Shown here: positions 25,417-32,983 of the stretch, one piece after another
Numbering within the stretch: position 1 is the stretch's first letter
Layout: the number at the start of each line of letters is the position of its first letter
Position numbers and translations under genes: made by a program
The notes under the pieces: model-generated
Seen by the model: only the letters and a program-made list of their open reading frames with translations
Told to the model about the DNA's origin: nothing
Database searches by the model: none
From: an uncultured Ruminococcus sp.
GTDB taxonomy: Bacteria; Bacillota; Clostridia; Oscillospirales; Ruminococcaceae
Direction of reading: 5' to 3'
DNA: 64,000 bases
NCBI GenBank assembly: GCA_900550695.1
Contig: URTF01000001.1
Span: 1 to 64,000, forward strand

Positions 25417-25451
25417 TTTTAATGCATAATGCGTAATTGAAATATTGATAA

Positions 25452-25496
25452 AAAAACAGCGTATATCACGAGATTATGTGATATACGCTGTTTTAT
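25452..25496. terminator. bidirectional terminator after glgA
   Basis: ACAGCGTATATCAC (25457-25470) pairs with GTGATATACGCTGT (25479-25492), with A and T runs on either side, between convergent genes. Confidence 0.92.
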
Positions 25497-25506
25497 TGTA
25501 TTTTCT

Positions 25507-26853
25507 TTATTCAACTTCAATGCTGTAGATATGGAGATTGCCCTTGTTTTCTCCGCTTGACTTGTTTGCAGCCCAGTAAACCTTGCCGCTTACATAAACA
25601 GGCATACGACATGGGTTGAGCTTTGCACTGTCGGAGAATTTTTTTGCTTCCGAAATGACCTCTCCCCTCTTATCAAGCACCATATAATAAACACCGCTGT
25701 TTTTTTCCTTGGCGTCCTTGAGTTCATAAAGAATAACGATGTTTCCGCTGTCCGTAGCAACAGCCTGCGGATCGCTTACAGTCTTGTCCTTATAGTCAGT
25801 GAGCCACTTTACACCGAGATCCTTAACATTTTCAGTACCGTTGTTGCCGCCAAGACCGCTGCGTTCGCCCTTTGTCACGAATGCGGAAGAACTGTCAAGA
25901 GCCGCTGTCGGGTCAAATATCTGTATGAAAAGCTGCTCTTTTTCTTTTTTGGCGGAAGAACTGAGCGATTTTACCGATGTTCCGACGAGTGCGGCATACT
26001 TGTCATTGATATTGACAAGTCCGCCCATATGCGCAAAATTATTGTTCACGGTGAACATATCATATCGGTCAAATGCACCCTTTTCGACCCAGAAATGGAA
26101 GATGTTGTAGGACTTTTTTCCGAGCATATTTACAGTAAAGGCACGATCGTAACAGTCGCCCTCGCTGGCAAGCACAAAAGAATCATTGAACGGAACGACT
26201 CTCTGCGCAAAGGAATGAGAATTGTAGCTTTCGCCCGACGAGACCTTGCTCATTGTATTGATATTTATTGCAAAAACGGAGTTGCTCTGGTGTCCGCTGT
26301 ACATTTCACGGGCATAGTTTACACAAAGGGTGTCACCGTTTATAGCCACATCGCAGTTGCCCGCATCAAACGGTATCTTTGTATAAAAATCCTTGCCGTA
26401 ATAATATGCAAGGCTTGAACTGCCGTTGTCGCCGACAGTCTTTATATGCTTTCCGCTGCTGTCATATTTGGATATGAATACGGTGTTGACGGAAGTATCA
26501 TTCGAGCTGTTCTCTTCACCCGTAATGAGATAGAAATTACCCTTTTTGTCACAAATAACATTGCCGAATACAGGGTGCTTTTTTTCAAGCTTTATCTTTT
26601 TCTTCAAAGCAGCCGTGCCGTTTGTCTTTACAACGGTAACATACTTATCTCCGTCATAAGCAAAGCAGAATTTTCCGTTCGGACCTATAAACTGAGCCAC
26701 ATTGGAAGTGCCGTCCCAGTTTATGTACCGGTCACAATCAACTGCGACCTGCACCGAGGTCTTTTTTATGCTTTCGGTATAAGCGCAGACGTTAATGACC
26801 GCAGCATTTGCAGCGAGCGCCGCACAAACAAGGATCGAAACTATTTTTTTCAT
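25507..26853 (-). CDS. secreted protein of unknown function, possibly beta-propeller
   Basis: 448 residues after choosing ATG 26853, which has GGGGGAT upstream and begins a signal peptide (KKIVSILVCAALAANAAVINVCA). A frame further up runs into the foldback element and is not real. The mature part has recurring segments of the type GKFCFAYDGDKYVTV, NGDTLCVNYA, NDSFVLASEGD and SGNIVILYEL, about 45-60 residues apart, which suggests repeated beta-sheet blades; this is by eye. No catalytic or wall-anchoring motif is seen, so it is probably released outside the cell. Single gene with its own promoter. Confidence 0.78.
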   Translation of the reverse strand: MKKIVSILVCAALAANAAVINVCAYTESIKKTSVQVAVDCDRYINWDGTSNVAQFIGPNGKFCFAYDGDKYVTVVKTNGTAALKKKIKLEKKHPVFGNVICDKKGNFYLITGEENSSNDTSVNTVFISKYDSSGKHIKTVGDNGSSSLAYYYGKDFYTKIPFDAGNCDVAINGDTLCVNYAREMYSGHQSNSVFAININTMSKVSSGESYNSHSFAQRVVPFNDSFVLASEGDCYDRAFTVNMLGKKSYNIFHFWVEKGAFDRYDMFTVNNNFAHMGGLVNINDKYAALVGTSVKSLSSSAKKEKEQLFIQIFDPTAALDSSSAFVTKGERSGLGGNNGTENVKDLGVKWLTDYKDKTVSDPQAVATDSGNIVILYELKDAKEKNSGVYYMVLDKRGEVISEAKKFSDSAKLNPCRMPVYVSGKVYWAANKSSGENKGNLHIYSIEVE

Positions 26854-26884
26854 TGTTATCCCCCATTTAATAGTATTTATTAAT

Positions 26885-26913
26885 ATTATATTGCATTTTT
26901 TAGAAAAAATCAA
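26885..26913 (-). promoter_or_regulatory. promoter of the secreted protein gene
   Basis: Minus strand TTGATT (26908-26913), 17 bases, TATAAT (26885-26890). Confidence 0.75.
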
Positions 26914-27011
26914 GAGGAAAAGGCAATAAATCTCAAAATAAAAATTGCAGTATGTTTTTTGACAGACTGCTGCGGATACAGAACCGTCGCTGCGTTTTAT
27001 TAATACTAATA

Positions 27012-27127
27012 TACTAAACACCAATAAAATACAGGAAAAAATCTGCACCGAGATCCTATATAAACCTGTTAAAAACAGCTACAAGATTGTCGGCTTGATT
27101 TTTCCAAATTTTAAAATGGTGTTTAGT
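27012..27127 (+). repeat. foldback element copy 2 (116 bp)
   Basis: Full-length copy. TACTAAACACC at the left and GGTGTTTAGT at the right; inside, GGAAAAAATC pairs with GATTTTTCC-type sequence and CTGTT/AACAG forms the tip. Flanks AATA and ATAA do not match cleanly. It lies between the divergent secreted-protein gene and yabP. Confidence 0.92.
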
Positions 27128-27226
27128 ATAATTTTTTGCGGATATAAATAATTACGTATTAATTCTTCACTTTCCGAATACAATTATAGAAAACGATATT
27201 GTTTTGTATTGAAAGGAACGATGAAT

Positions 27227-27502
27227 ATGAATGACGTAAACGAAAAAGCTCACAGTATAATCGCCGAGAACCGAGGAAAGCTCTCTGTTTCGGGTGTTAC
27301 GGATATTGACAGTTTTGACGAAAATACTGTCCTGCTGTATACCACAATGGGTGAGCTGACGATAAAGGGCAGCGATCTTCACATCAACGATCTGTCCGTA
27401 ACGAACGGCGAGATGAACATTGAAGGAAACATTGACGCTATCATTTACGGCGACAAGGATCTGCGCTCGCCTCTCTCCTTTCTCGGCAGGCTTTTCAGAT
27501 AA
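27227..27502 (+). CDS. yabP: sporulation protein YabP
   Basis: 91 residues of the YabP family: GKLSVSGVTDIDSFDENTVLLYTTMGELTIKGSDLHINDLSVTNGEMNIEGNIDAIIY is the whole conserved domain. In Bacillus yabP and yabQ are sigma-E genes needed for the spore cortex. Of two close ATGs, 27227 is nine bases after GAAAGGA and 27221 only three, so I choose 27227. It is followed by yabQ, divIC and yabR in the same order as in Bacillus. Confidence 0.9.
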   Translation: MNDVNEKAHSIIAENRGKLSVSGVTDIDSFDENTVLLYTTMGELTIKGSDLHINDLSVTNGEMNIEGNIDAIIYGDKDLRSPLSFLGRLFR

Positions 27503-27523
27503 TATTGGATCGAGGGTGTATTT

Positions 27524-27901
27524 TTGGATCTTGAAACTTTTTTTACCGTTTCCGAGCAGTGCTCTTTATTTCTGCTGTCGGTCGTCCTCGGACTTGGCAT
27601 CGGTGTTTTTTATGATGTTTTCCGAACGCTTCGCATCGTCTTTCCTCCTGCCGCAAAGAAGAATGCCGTATTCGCCGAGGACATTGTTTTTATGGCAGTT
27701 TCGGGTGCGGCGATTTTTCTTTACTCTGCCGTTTTATGCAGAGGGCAGGTACGCTTTTTCTGTGTTATCGGGACATTCCTCGGCTTTTTGTTATACATTG
27801 CAACGGTCGGAAGTCTTATTGTGGGCATACTGCGCCTGACAGCATCGTCAATTGCAAAATTCTTCCGCAGATTTAAGAAAAAAAGCGAAAATACCGTCTG
27901 A
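27524..27901 (+). CDS. yabQ: spore cortex biosynthesis protein YabQ
   Basis: 125 residues with three or four membrane helices. EQCSLFLLSVVLGLGIGVFYDVFRTLR is the YabQ signature; the protein sits in the outer forespore membrane in Bacillus. The start is TTG 27524 with GAGGGTG upstream; no ATG fits. It follows yabP by 21 bases. A C-terminal Lys/Arg-rich tail ends it. Confidence 0.88.
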   Translation: MDLETFFTVSEQCSLFLLSVVLGLGIGVFYDVFRTLRIVFPPAAKKNAVFAEDIVFMAVSGAAIFLYSAVLCRGQVRFFCVIGTFLGFLLYIATVGSLIVGILRLTASSIAKFFRRFKKKSENTV

Positions 27902-28030
27902 TATCATAAATACAAAAAGTATATTCAAGACGGAATGAACTTGCTGTATTTTTTGATAATAGAATTTATCTAAAATACCTTAACAAATTTGTGCATACCT
28001 ATAAAAAATTTTTTAATGTGGGAAAAAAGC

Positions 28031-28060
28031 TTGAAAATCAATGCCCGTATGTAGTATAAT
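28031..28060 (+). promoter_or_regulatory. promoter of divIC-yabR
   Basis: TTGAAA (28031-28036), 18 bases, TATAAT (28055-28060), separating division genes from the sporulation pair upstream. Confidence 0.72.
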
Positions 28061-28125
28061 GTTATCATCTGGAAGTGACGATAAATTTTTATTTCGGAAT
28101 TGTAAAGGAACGGAGGTGCAGCAGA

Positions 28126-28476
28126 ATGGGAAAGACCTACAAGGCTTATGTCAAGGAAAAAGAAAAACAGCAGCGTTCGGAAAACCGAAAAAAAAACGGC
28201 GGACCTTTTATGCGCAGTCTGGCTTCGCTCGCAGGAGCGGCGGTCATCGTTTATTCTGTATGCTCATTTGTTGCAACTCAGGCCGACATTGCCGAAAAGA
28301 AAAAAAAGCTTTCTCAGCTCGAGGAAAAGGCTGCACAGCTTGAAGCGGAAAATGATGAATACGCTTCTATCCTCGCCGAAGACGATGAGCGGGCTTATAT
28401 GGAAAAGATCGCTATTGAAGTTCTCGGCTTTGCCTATCCGAACGAGCGCCGCTTCTATGATACAACAAGGAACTAA
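28126..28476 (+). CDS. divIC: septum formation initiator DivIC/FtsB family
   Basis: 116 residues: a basic cytoplasmic N-terminus (GKTYKAYVKEKEKQQRSENRKKN), one helix (LASLAGAAVIVYSVCSFVAT), and an outside coiled coil (IAEKKKKLSQLEEKAAQLEAENDEY) ending in a short domain with EVLGFAYPNERRFYD. This is the DivIC/FtsB pattern; it works with DivIB and FtsL at the division septum. ATG 28126 has CGGAGGTG upstream. Between yabQ and yabR as in Bacillus. Confidence 0.92.
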   Translation: MGKTYKAYVKEKEKQQRSENRKKNGGPFMRSLASLAGAAVIVYSVCSFVATQADIAEKKKKLSQLEEKAAQLEAENDEYASILAEDDERAYMEKIAIEVLGFAYPNERRFYDTTRN

Positions 28477-28539
28477 AGCGGCATCGCTTGACGAAAACGC
28501 TTTTAGAATATAAAAATCAGAGAGGTTAAAATTCTTTTT

Positions 28540-28992
28540 ATGCAGCTTGAAGTTGGAAACATTTACGAAGGAAAAGTTACGGGCATCACAAAATTCGGCG
28601 CATTCGTCGAGCTTGAACCCGGAACGACAGGAATGGTACATATCAGCGAGGTCGCTAACAGTTTCGTAAACGAAATAAGAGATCATCTCACCGAGGGTCA
28701 GACCGTTAAGGTAAAGGTGCTTGCCATCGGCGATAACGGCAAGATCTCTCTTTCGATAAAAAAGGCTGTCGATAATCCCCCGCCGCAGCACCGTGACAAC
28801 GGCGGCAGAAAGCCCTACAACGGTGGGCGCAGCGGCGACCGCAGACCTGCGCAGCAGGATAAGACTCCAATGACCCCCGAGGCAGCGTTCGAGGATATGA
28901 TGAACCGCTTCAAGCAGAGCTCCGAAGAGCGTATGAGCGACATCAAAAAGAATGTTGACAACAAGCGCAGGAGCCAGTCACGCAGAAAGTGA
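28540..28992 (+). CDS. yabR: S1 RNA-binding domain protein (YabR-like)
   Basis: 150 residues. Residues 1-72 are one S1 domain (VGNIYEGKVTGITKFGAFVELEPGTTGMVHISEVA...DNGKISLSIKKA), which binds single-stranded RNA. The rest is Arg/Gly/Pro/Gln-rich and probably disordered (DNGGRKPYNGGRSGDRRP), ending in a basic helix (RFKQSSEERMSDIKKNVDNKRR). Position after divIC matches yabR. Closed by the terminator at 29003. Confidence 0.88.
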   Translation: MQLEVGNIYEGKVTGITKFGAFVELEPGTTGMVHISEVANSFVNEIRDHLTEGQTVKVKVLAIGDNGKISLSIKKAVDNPPPQHRDNGGRKPYNGGRSGDRRPAQQDKTPMTPEAAFEDMMNRFKQSSEERMSDIKKNVDNKRRSQSRRK

Positions 28993-29002
28993 ATATGTAT
29001 TT

Positions 29003-29037
29003 ATGACCGCAGACTTTATGGGTTTGCGGTCATTTTT
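29003..29037 (+). terminator. terminator after yabR
   Basis: ATGACCGCA (29003-29011) pairs with TGCGGTCAT (29025-29033), followed by T run. Confidence 0.85.
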
Positions 29038-29043
29038 GTCGGT

Positions 29044-29892
29044 TTACTGCCTGAGGGATCTCTGCCTTTGGAGGACACATTCCGCCGCGCGGTCGGATAT
29101 TATCCCTCTGTCGCGCTCGGGATAGAATCCGAGCATCGGTGCAAGCAGGTCTTTTATCTGCGATTTTGTAAAGTGCGGAATATAAAGCTGCTGACCGAAC
29201 AAGGCTTCGGCACTTCGCATCTGACGTGTAAAGGTCGTGCCGAACGGTCGGGCAGTCACTGCGGAAATAAGCGCTTTCGGCTCGATATCCATTTGCGAAA
29301 GCTGCGTATTTGACAAAAGCGCAGCGCCGTTGTCAAATATCGGGCAGTAGGAATATTCCCCGTCCTCTTCAATGACCGCTATATTGTTAAGGTGGCGGTC
29401 GTCATTGAGGAAAAGCGCATCAACTTCAAAAATCAGCGTGAGGTATTCGGGAAAATGCACCAGTCCCGTGAACTCGGCTGTCTTTTCGGCAAGAAATTGT
29501 ATCCGCTTTTTGTCGCTGGAAAGGCGGCTCAGTTTTTCTTTTAGCGGTTCGTCAAGCACTCTGTTCAGCAGGTGGCTCAATGTTATTATCGACTGATTTT
29601 TCGCAAGAAAATTCCTGCTTGAACAGCCTGTACGCCTGCGGTCATGGGCAAAAACGCTCTCCATTTCATAGCGCACAAAATCAAACGGCGTGTCGGCTTC
29701 GATATTGCTGAATTCAAGCATTGCGGAAACGGCGCACTCGCTCAATGCTTCATAGCCGAATTGGTCGAGCTTGAACCAGCGGTCGGAAGCTTCATCATAC
29801 CATTTTTCCTGATTGCCCTTTGATGAAGTTTCGGCGATTTTTTCATCGGTCGCAAAATATAGCTCCGTTACAGCTTTTCGATCTTTATCCAT
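29044..29892 (-). CDS. HipA-like kinase, probable toxin of a two-gene module
   Basis: 282 residues resembling the kinase core of HipA/CtkA-type proteins. SSKGNQEKWY and DRWFKLDQFGYEALSE look like the glycine loop, ATP-binding lysine and paired glutamate. LFLNDDRHLNNIAVI is the catalytic loop (Asp and Asn), and CPIFDNGAALLSN holds the metal-binding Asp. HipA kinases phosphorylate translation factors or tRNA synthetases and stop growth. It starts within the last 25 bases of the AbrB-like gene, in another frame, so the two are co-translated. Toxin activity is inferred from fold and pairing. Confidence 0.75.
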   Translation of the reverse strand: MDKDRKAVTELYFATDEKIAETSSKGNQEKWYDEASDRWFKLDQFGYEALSECAVSAMLEFSNIEADTPFDFVRYEMESVFAHDRRRTGCSSRNFLAKNQSIITLSHLLNRVLDEPLKEKLSRLSSDKKRIQFLAEKTAEFTGLVHFPEYLTLIFEVDALFLNDDRHLNNIAVIEEDGEYSYCPIFDNGAALLSNTQLSQMDIEPKALISAVTARPFGTTFTRQMRSAEALFGQQLYIPHFTKSQIKDLLAPMLGFYPERDRGIISDRAAECVLQRQRSLRQ

Positions 29893-30407
29893 TGGTTATC
29901 CTCCGCCATTCTGCCGTTTGTTTTGGCGATGATCTCAAACGGCAGATATCCGTCAACACCGATAGCTTCAAGGTATTCACGAAGTCCGCTTCTTCCTCTC
30001 GGGACGCAGCGTTCCTCGATAAATTTGCAGAAATTCTCCCAAGTGGGAAATTTATTTTTACCGAAAGCAGTTTTTACGATATTTTCGGTAAAGTTTTCGG
30101 CAAAAATCGTTTTGTCAGTCATGTCGGCATAGATAACGGTGCACAGCTTTTCATTATCATAAAGAGAATATTTTTTCAAATCGTGACCGAGCTGCTTTTT
30201 TGAGTTCACAAAAGCAGCAGCGGTCTGTTTTTTTCTTATGCATATAGTCTGACCATCAAAGCAAAGCTCCGCATTGCGTTCGTTTTTGTCCAATCCAAGC
30301 TCTTTTATCCACGCTGTGGGGAGAGATATTTTGCAGGAAAGTGCGTTTTTTCCTGCCGTTCCGCCCGATGATGAATGGATTATCCGTACATTCCGTGTTT
30401 CCGTAAT
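29868..30407 (-). CDS. AbrB/MazE-like DNA-binding protein, probable antitoxin
   Basis: About 179 residues. The N-terminal 55 (RIIHSSSGGTAGKNALSCKISLPTAWIKELGL...QTICIRKK) fit the swapped-hairpin AbrB/MazE fold, with the usual LPTAWIKELGL turn. The rest (about 60-179) is an unrecognised domain. It is the first gene of a pair with the HipA-like kinase. Start choice: no ATG/GTG/TTG lies after the predicted transcription start (about 30420). AAAGGAAG is followed by an in-frame ATT at 30407 and ACG just after it, giving (M)TETRNVRIIHSSSGG. A 5-3-5 palindrome inside the promoter suggests self-repression. Confidence 0.68.
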   Translation of the reverse strand: MTETRNVRIIHSSSGGTAGKNALSCKISLPTAWIKELGLDKNERNAELCFDGQTICIRKKQTAAAFVNSKKQLGHDLKKYSLYDNEKLCTVIYADMTDKTIFAENFTENIVKTAFGKNKFPTWENFCKFIEERCVPRGRSGLREYLEAIGVDGYLPFEIIAKTNGRMAEDNQWIKIEKL

Positions 30408-30426
30408 ATCACTTCCTTTTTTAAAT

Positions 30427-30455
30427 ATTATAGCATATTCGTACCGAATAGTCAA
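30427..30455 (-). promoter_or_regulatory. promoter of the AbrB-like/kinase pair with internal operator
   Basis: Minus strand TTGACT (30450-30455), 17 bases, TATAAT (30427-30432). The spacer holds the palindrome ATTCG-TAC-CGAAT (30437-30449). Confidence 0.78.
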
Positions 30456-30564
30456 GGTTCTGCAATTAATGTTTCTGTTATATGAAACGAGTGGATATGG
30501 AATACGTCACGACAGAAATTTTTGGGTTATATTCATATCCGGTTGCCGTTCATTTTACGTTGAA

Positions 30565-30845
30565 ACGCAAATGCACTCACTTCGTTCGTGTATTTGTGCT
30601 TCAAGGATAGTTATTCTGTAGATAAAGAATAGGCGCAATTCACATTTTTTAGGTTTACGAAACGGATTTCTCACATTCCGTTTTACCTTTTTGTGTGAAT
30701 TGCGCCTTTTTATTTGTTACTGATTACGTTATTGCAACAACGCCTTAGCTGTTAGTTTAGGGAATTTCGCTCTCTGCGGAGAGCGACAAGGGACGCTGTC
30801 CCCTTGACCCCTGCAAGCCTTTAAAAAGGCTTGACCTAAACTTTA
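30565..30845 (+). repeat. structured ~280-bp repeat, copy A
   Basis: Same sequence family as 40345-40625 on the other strand. Main parts in order: CTCACTTCGTTCGT, a long hairpin with arms GGCGCAATTCACA and TGTGAATTGCGCC followed by TTTTTATTTG, a hairpin CGCTCTCTGCGGAGAGCG, then a GGGAC.../GTCCCCTTGACCCCTGC segment. No reading frame is conserved between the copies. Confidence 0.8.
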
Positions 30846-30884
30846 GTTGGCTTCGCTTTGCCGAACAAATGTCAGCTATGCAAA

Positions 30885-30917
30885 ATTACGCATTACGAAT
30901 TACGAATTACGCATTAA
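30885..30917 (-). repeat. tandem ATGCGTAAT/ATTCGTAAT repeats at the helicase 3' end
   Basis: Four octamer-like units in a row, read in the sense direction of the helicase gene and starting within its TAA stop. Confidence 0.75.
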
Positions 30918-32650
30918 TTATATTGTTTTCTTTTCTTATTCTGCGAGCCGTCAAATTTTCTTGCTCTGCCTGTATTTTTTCTGCGGAGGCTGCGGTAGTC
31001 CTTTTCGCCGCCCGAACGTCTGCGGTCGGAGCTGCCGTTTTGTCTGCCCTCGCTCTGCTTGCCCTCATAGCGCTTGATCTTTATCTTCTGACCGTTTATC
31101 TTCGTTCCCGTCATGGAATCGATGATATGGTCGAGGTCGGCTTCGGGGACTTCCACTGTTGTATAGCGGTCGTAGATATCGATCTTGCCGAAGTTTTTGC
31201 CTGCCATTCCCGTTGCGTCAACGAGTGCGCCGAGGATAAAGTTCGGTGCGATGCGGTTCTGTCTGCCGAGTGAGATCTCGATCTTGCAGGAGCTGCCCTT
31301 TGATCTGCCCTTTTCGTCACGTGGACGGAACACAGGCTTGATGAACTCGGGGACAGTGCGTGTTTCCTTGGAAATTCTCATTCCGAGGAGAGTTGCGGCG
31401 ATCTGCTCCGCCGTAAAGCCACGCTCTGTAAGGCGTTCGAGAAGCTCTGCGCCGTTCGGATATTTCTCCGTTGTGGTATAGTCGCAGACTTTATCGAGAA
31501 CCCGCTGTGTTTTCTTTTCGATAACGTCATCTCTTGTTGGGAGTTCGCAGCGGATAATATCAGCCTTTGTGAATCGTGCGATATCCTTAAGCTCGTAGAC
31601 CTGCTTTCTGCCGCTCACTATCGTATAAGCCGAACCCGAACGACCTGCTCTGCCTGTTCGGCCGATACGGTGGATATAGTATTCATTGTCCTGCGGAATA
31701 TCATAGTTGAAAACTGCATCGACATCGTCAACGTCGATGCCTCTTGCGGCAACGTCGGTCGCAATGAGGATATTTATTCTGCCGCTCTTGAAAGCGTTAA
31801 GCACCTGAGTTCTGCTCTGCTGCTTCATATCGCCGTGAAGACCTGCCGCTTTGAAACCCTTTGCAACGAGGTTTTCGGTAAGCTCATCTACCATTGCTTT
31901 TGTGTTGCAGAAAATCATCGAAAGCTTAGGCTCAAATGCGATAAGGAGCATCTGGAGCGCATCTGTCTTTCTTCCCATAGGAACTTCGTAATAGAACTGC
32001 GCAACGCTCTCAACTGTGCGGCTTTTCTGCTCAACGCCGACAACGATCGGGTCACGCTGATATTCGCCCGTGATAGCCATTATCTGCGGCGGCATTGTTG
32101 CCGAGAAAAGCACGGTCTGACGTTCTTCGGGGATATACTGCAAAATTTCTTCGATATCCTCACGGAAACCCATATTGAGCATCTCGTCAGCCTCGTCAAG
32201 AATCACCGAGCGGAGTTCTTCAAGGTGAAGCGTATGACGGCGGATATGATCCATTACACGTCCGGGAGTTCCGACAACGATATTTGCGCCCTTTTTGAGC
32301 TGAACTATCTGGCGTTCGATGTCAGCACCGCCGTAGATAGCGCAGGACTTTACATACGGAAGATATTTAGAGAATTTTTCGATTTCCTGCGAAGCCTGCA
32401 TCGCAAGCTCTCTTGTCGGACAGAGTATGAGCGTTTGCACACGGCGATAGCCCTCAGGGTCTATCATTGCAACTGCGGGAAGTCCGAAAGCGGCTGTCTT
32501 TCCCGTACCCGTCTGCGAACGTCCCACAACGTCCTTTCCTTCGAGAAGAAGCGGAATGGCCTTAGCCTGAATTTCCGTAGCCTCCTCATATCCCATTTCT
32601 TCGACCGCACGGACGATCTCCTGCGGCAATCCGAGTTCACTAAAAAGCAT
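30914..32650 (-). CDS. DEAD-box ATP-dependent RNA helicase (DeaD/CsdA type)
   Basis: 578 residues. Helicase motifs in order: AKAIPLLLEGKDVVGRSQTGTGKTAA (Q motif and Walker A), PTRELAMQ, TPGRVMDH, LDEADEML, FSATMP, then DVAARGIDVDDV and HRIGRTGRAGR. A C-terminal RNA-recognition domain of the DbpA type (IEISLGRQNRIAPNFILGALVDATGM...DRYTTVEVPEADLDHII) and a basic tail follow. It should remodel structured RNA in ribosome assembly or cold adaptation. ATG 32650 has GGAAAGGAAAA upstream. The leader is about 100 nt. Single-gene unit with own promoter. Confidence 0.95.
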   Translation of the reverse strand: MLFSELGLPQEIVRAVEEMGYEEATEIQAKAIPLLLEGKDVVGRSQTGTGKTAAFGLPAVAMIDPEGYRRVQTLILCPTRELAMQASQEIEKFSKYLPYVKSCAIYGGADIERQIVQLKKGANIVVGTPGRVMDHIRRHTLHLEELRSVILDEADEMLNMGFREDIEEILQYIPEERQTVLFSATMPPQIMAITGEYQRDPIVVGVEQKSRTVESVAQFYYEVPMGRKTDALQMLLIAFEPKLSMIFCNTKAMVDELTENLVAKGFKAAGLHGDMKQQSRTQVLNAFKSGRINILIATDVAARGIDVDDVDAVFNYDIPQDNEYYIHRIGRTGRAGRSGSAYTIVSGRKQVYELKDIARFTKADIIRCELPTRDDVIEKKTQRVLDKVCDYTTTEKYPNGAELLERLTERGFTAEQIAATLLGMRISKETRTVPEFIKPVFRPRDEKGRSKGSSCKIEISLGRQNRIAPNFILGALVDATGMAGKNFGKIDIYDRYTTVEVPEADLDHIIDSMTGTKINGQKIKIKRYEGKQSEGRQNGSSDRRRSGGEKDYRSLRRKNTGRARKFDGSQNKKRKQYN

Positions 32651-32754
32651 AATTTTTCCTTTCCATAACATGGCATTGGACAAAACACGCTCTCTGACAA
32701 AACTCTCCTGCCCTACGCCGACACATAATTATAATTTTTACAAAACAGAAATTA

Positions 32755-32784
32755 ATTATAACACATTGCATAGCAAATTGTCAA
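32755..32784 (-). promoter_or_regulatory. promoter of the DEAD-box helicase
   Basis: Minus strand TTGACA (32779-32784), 18 bases, TATAAT (32755-32760). Confidence 0.75.
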
Positions 32785-32837
32785 CTGCTTTTTTCTGTTA
32801 TTTTTTTAATAAAAAAGCTTGTTCACGTTTAATGTAA

Positions 32838-32961
32838 ACAATACTAAACACCAATAAAATAAAGGAAAAAATCTGCGCCGAAATCCTATATAAACCTGTT
32901 TTCAACAGCTACGAGATTGTCGGCTTGATTTTTTCCAAATTTTAAATGGTGTTTAGTACAA
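32838..32961 (+). repeat. foldback element copy 3 with ACAA duplications
   Basis: Element 32842-32957 (116 bp), flanked by ACAA at 32838-32841 and 32958-32961: a perfect 4-bp target duplication different from that of copy 1. Confidence 0.93.
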
Positions 32962-32983
32962 GCGGTATTTTTTATCTTAAATT

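Noticed and set aside
26854..27048. N-terminal extension of the secreted protein into the foldback element
   Set aside because: The extension is element and promoter sequence; a signal peptide and ribosome site mark the start at 26853.
31670..32668. 332-codon frame on the plus strand opposite the helicase
   Set aside because: Shadow of the DEAD-box gene; no domain and no ribosome site.
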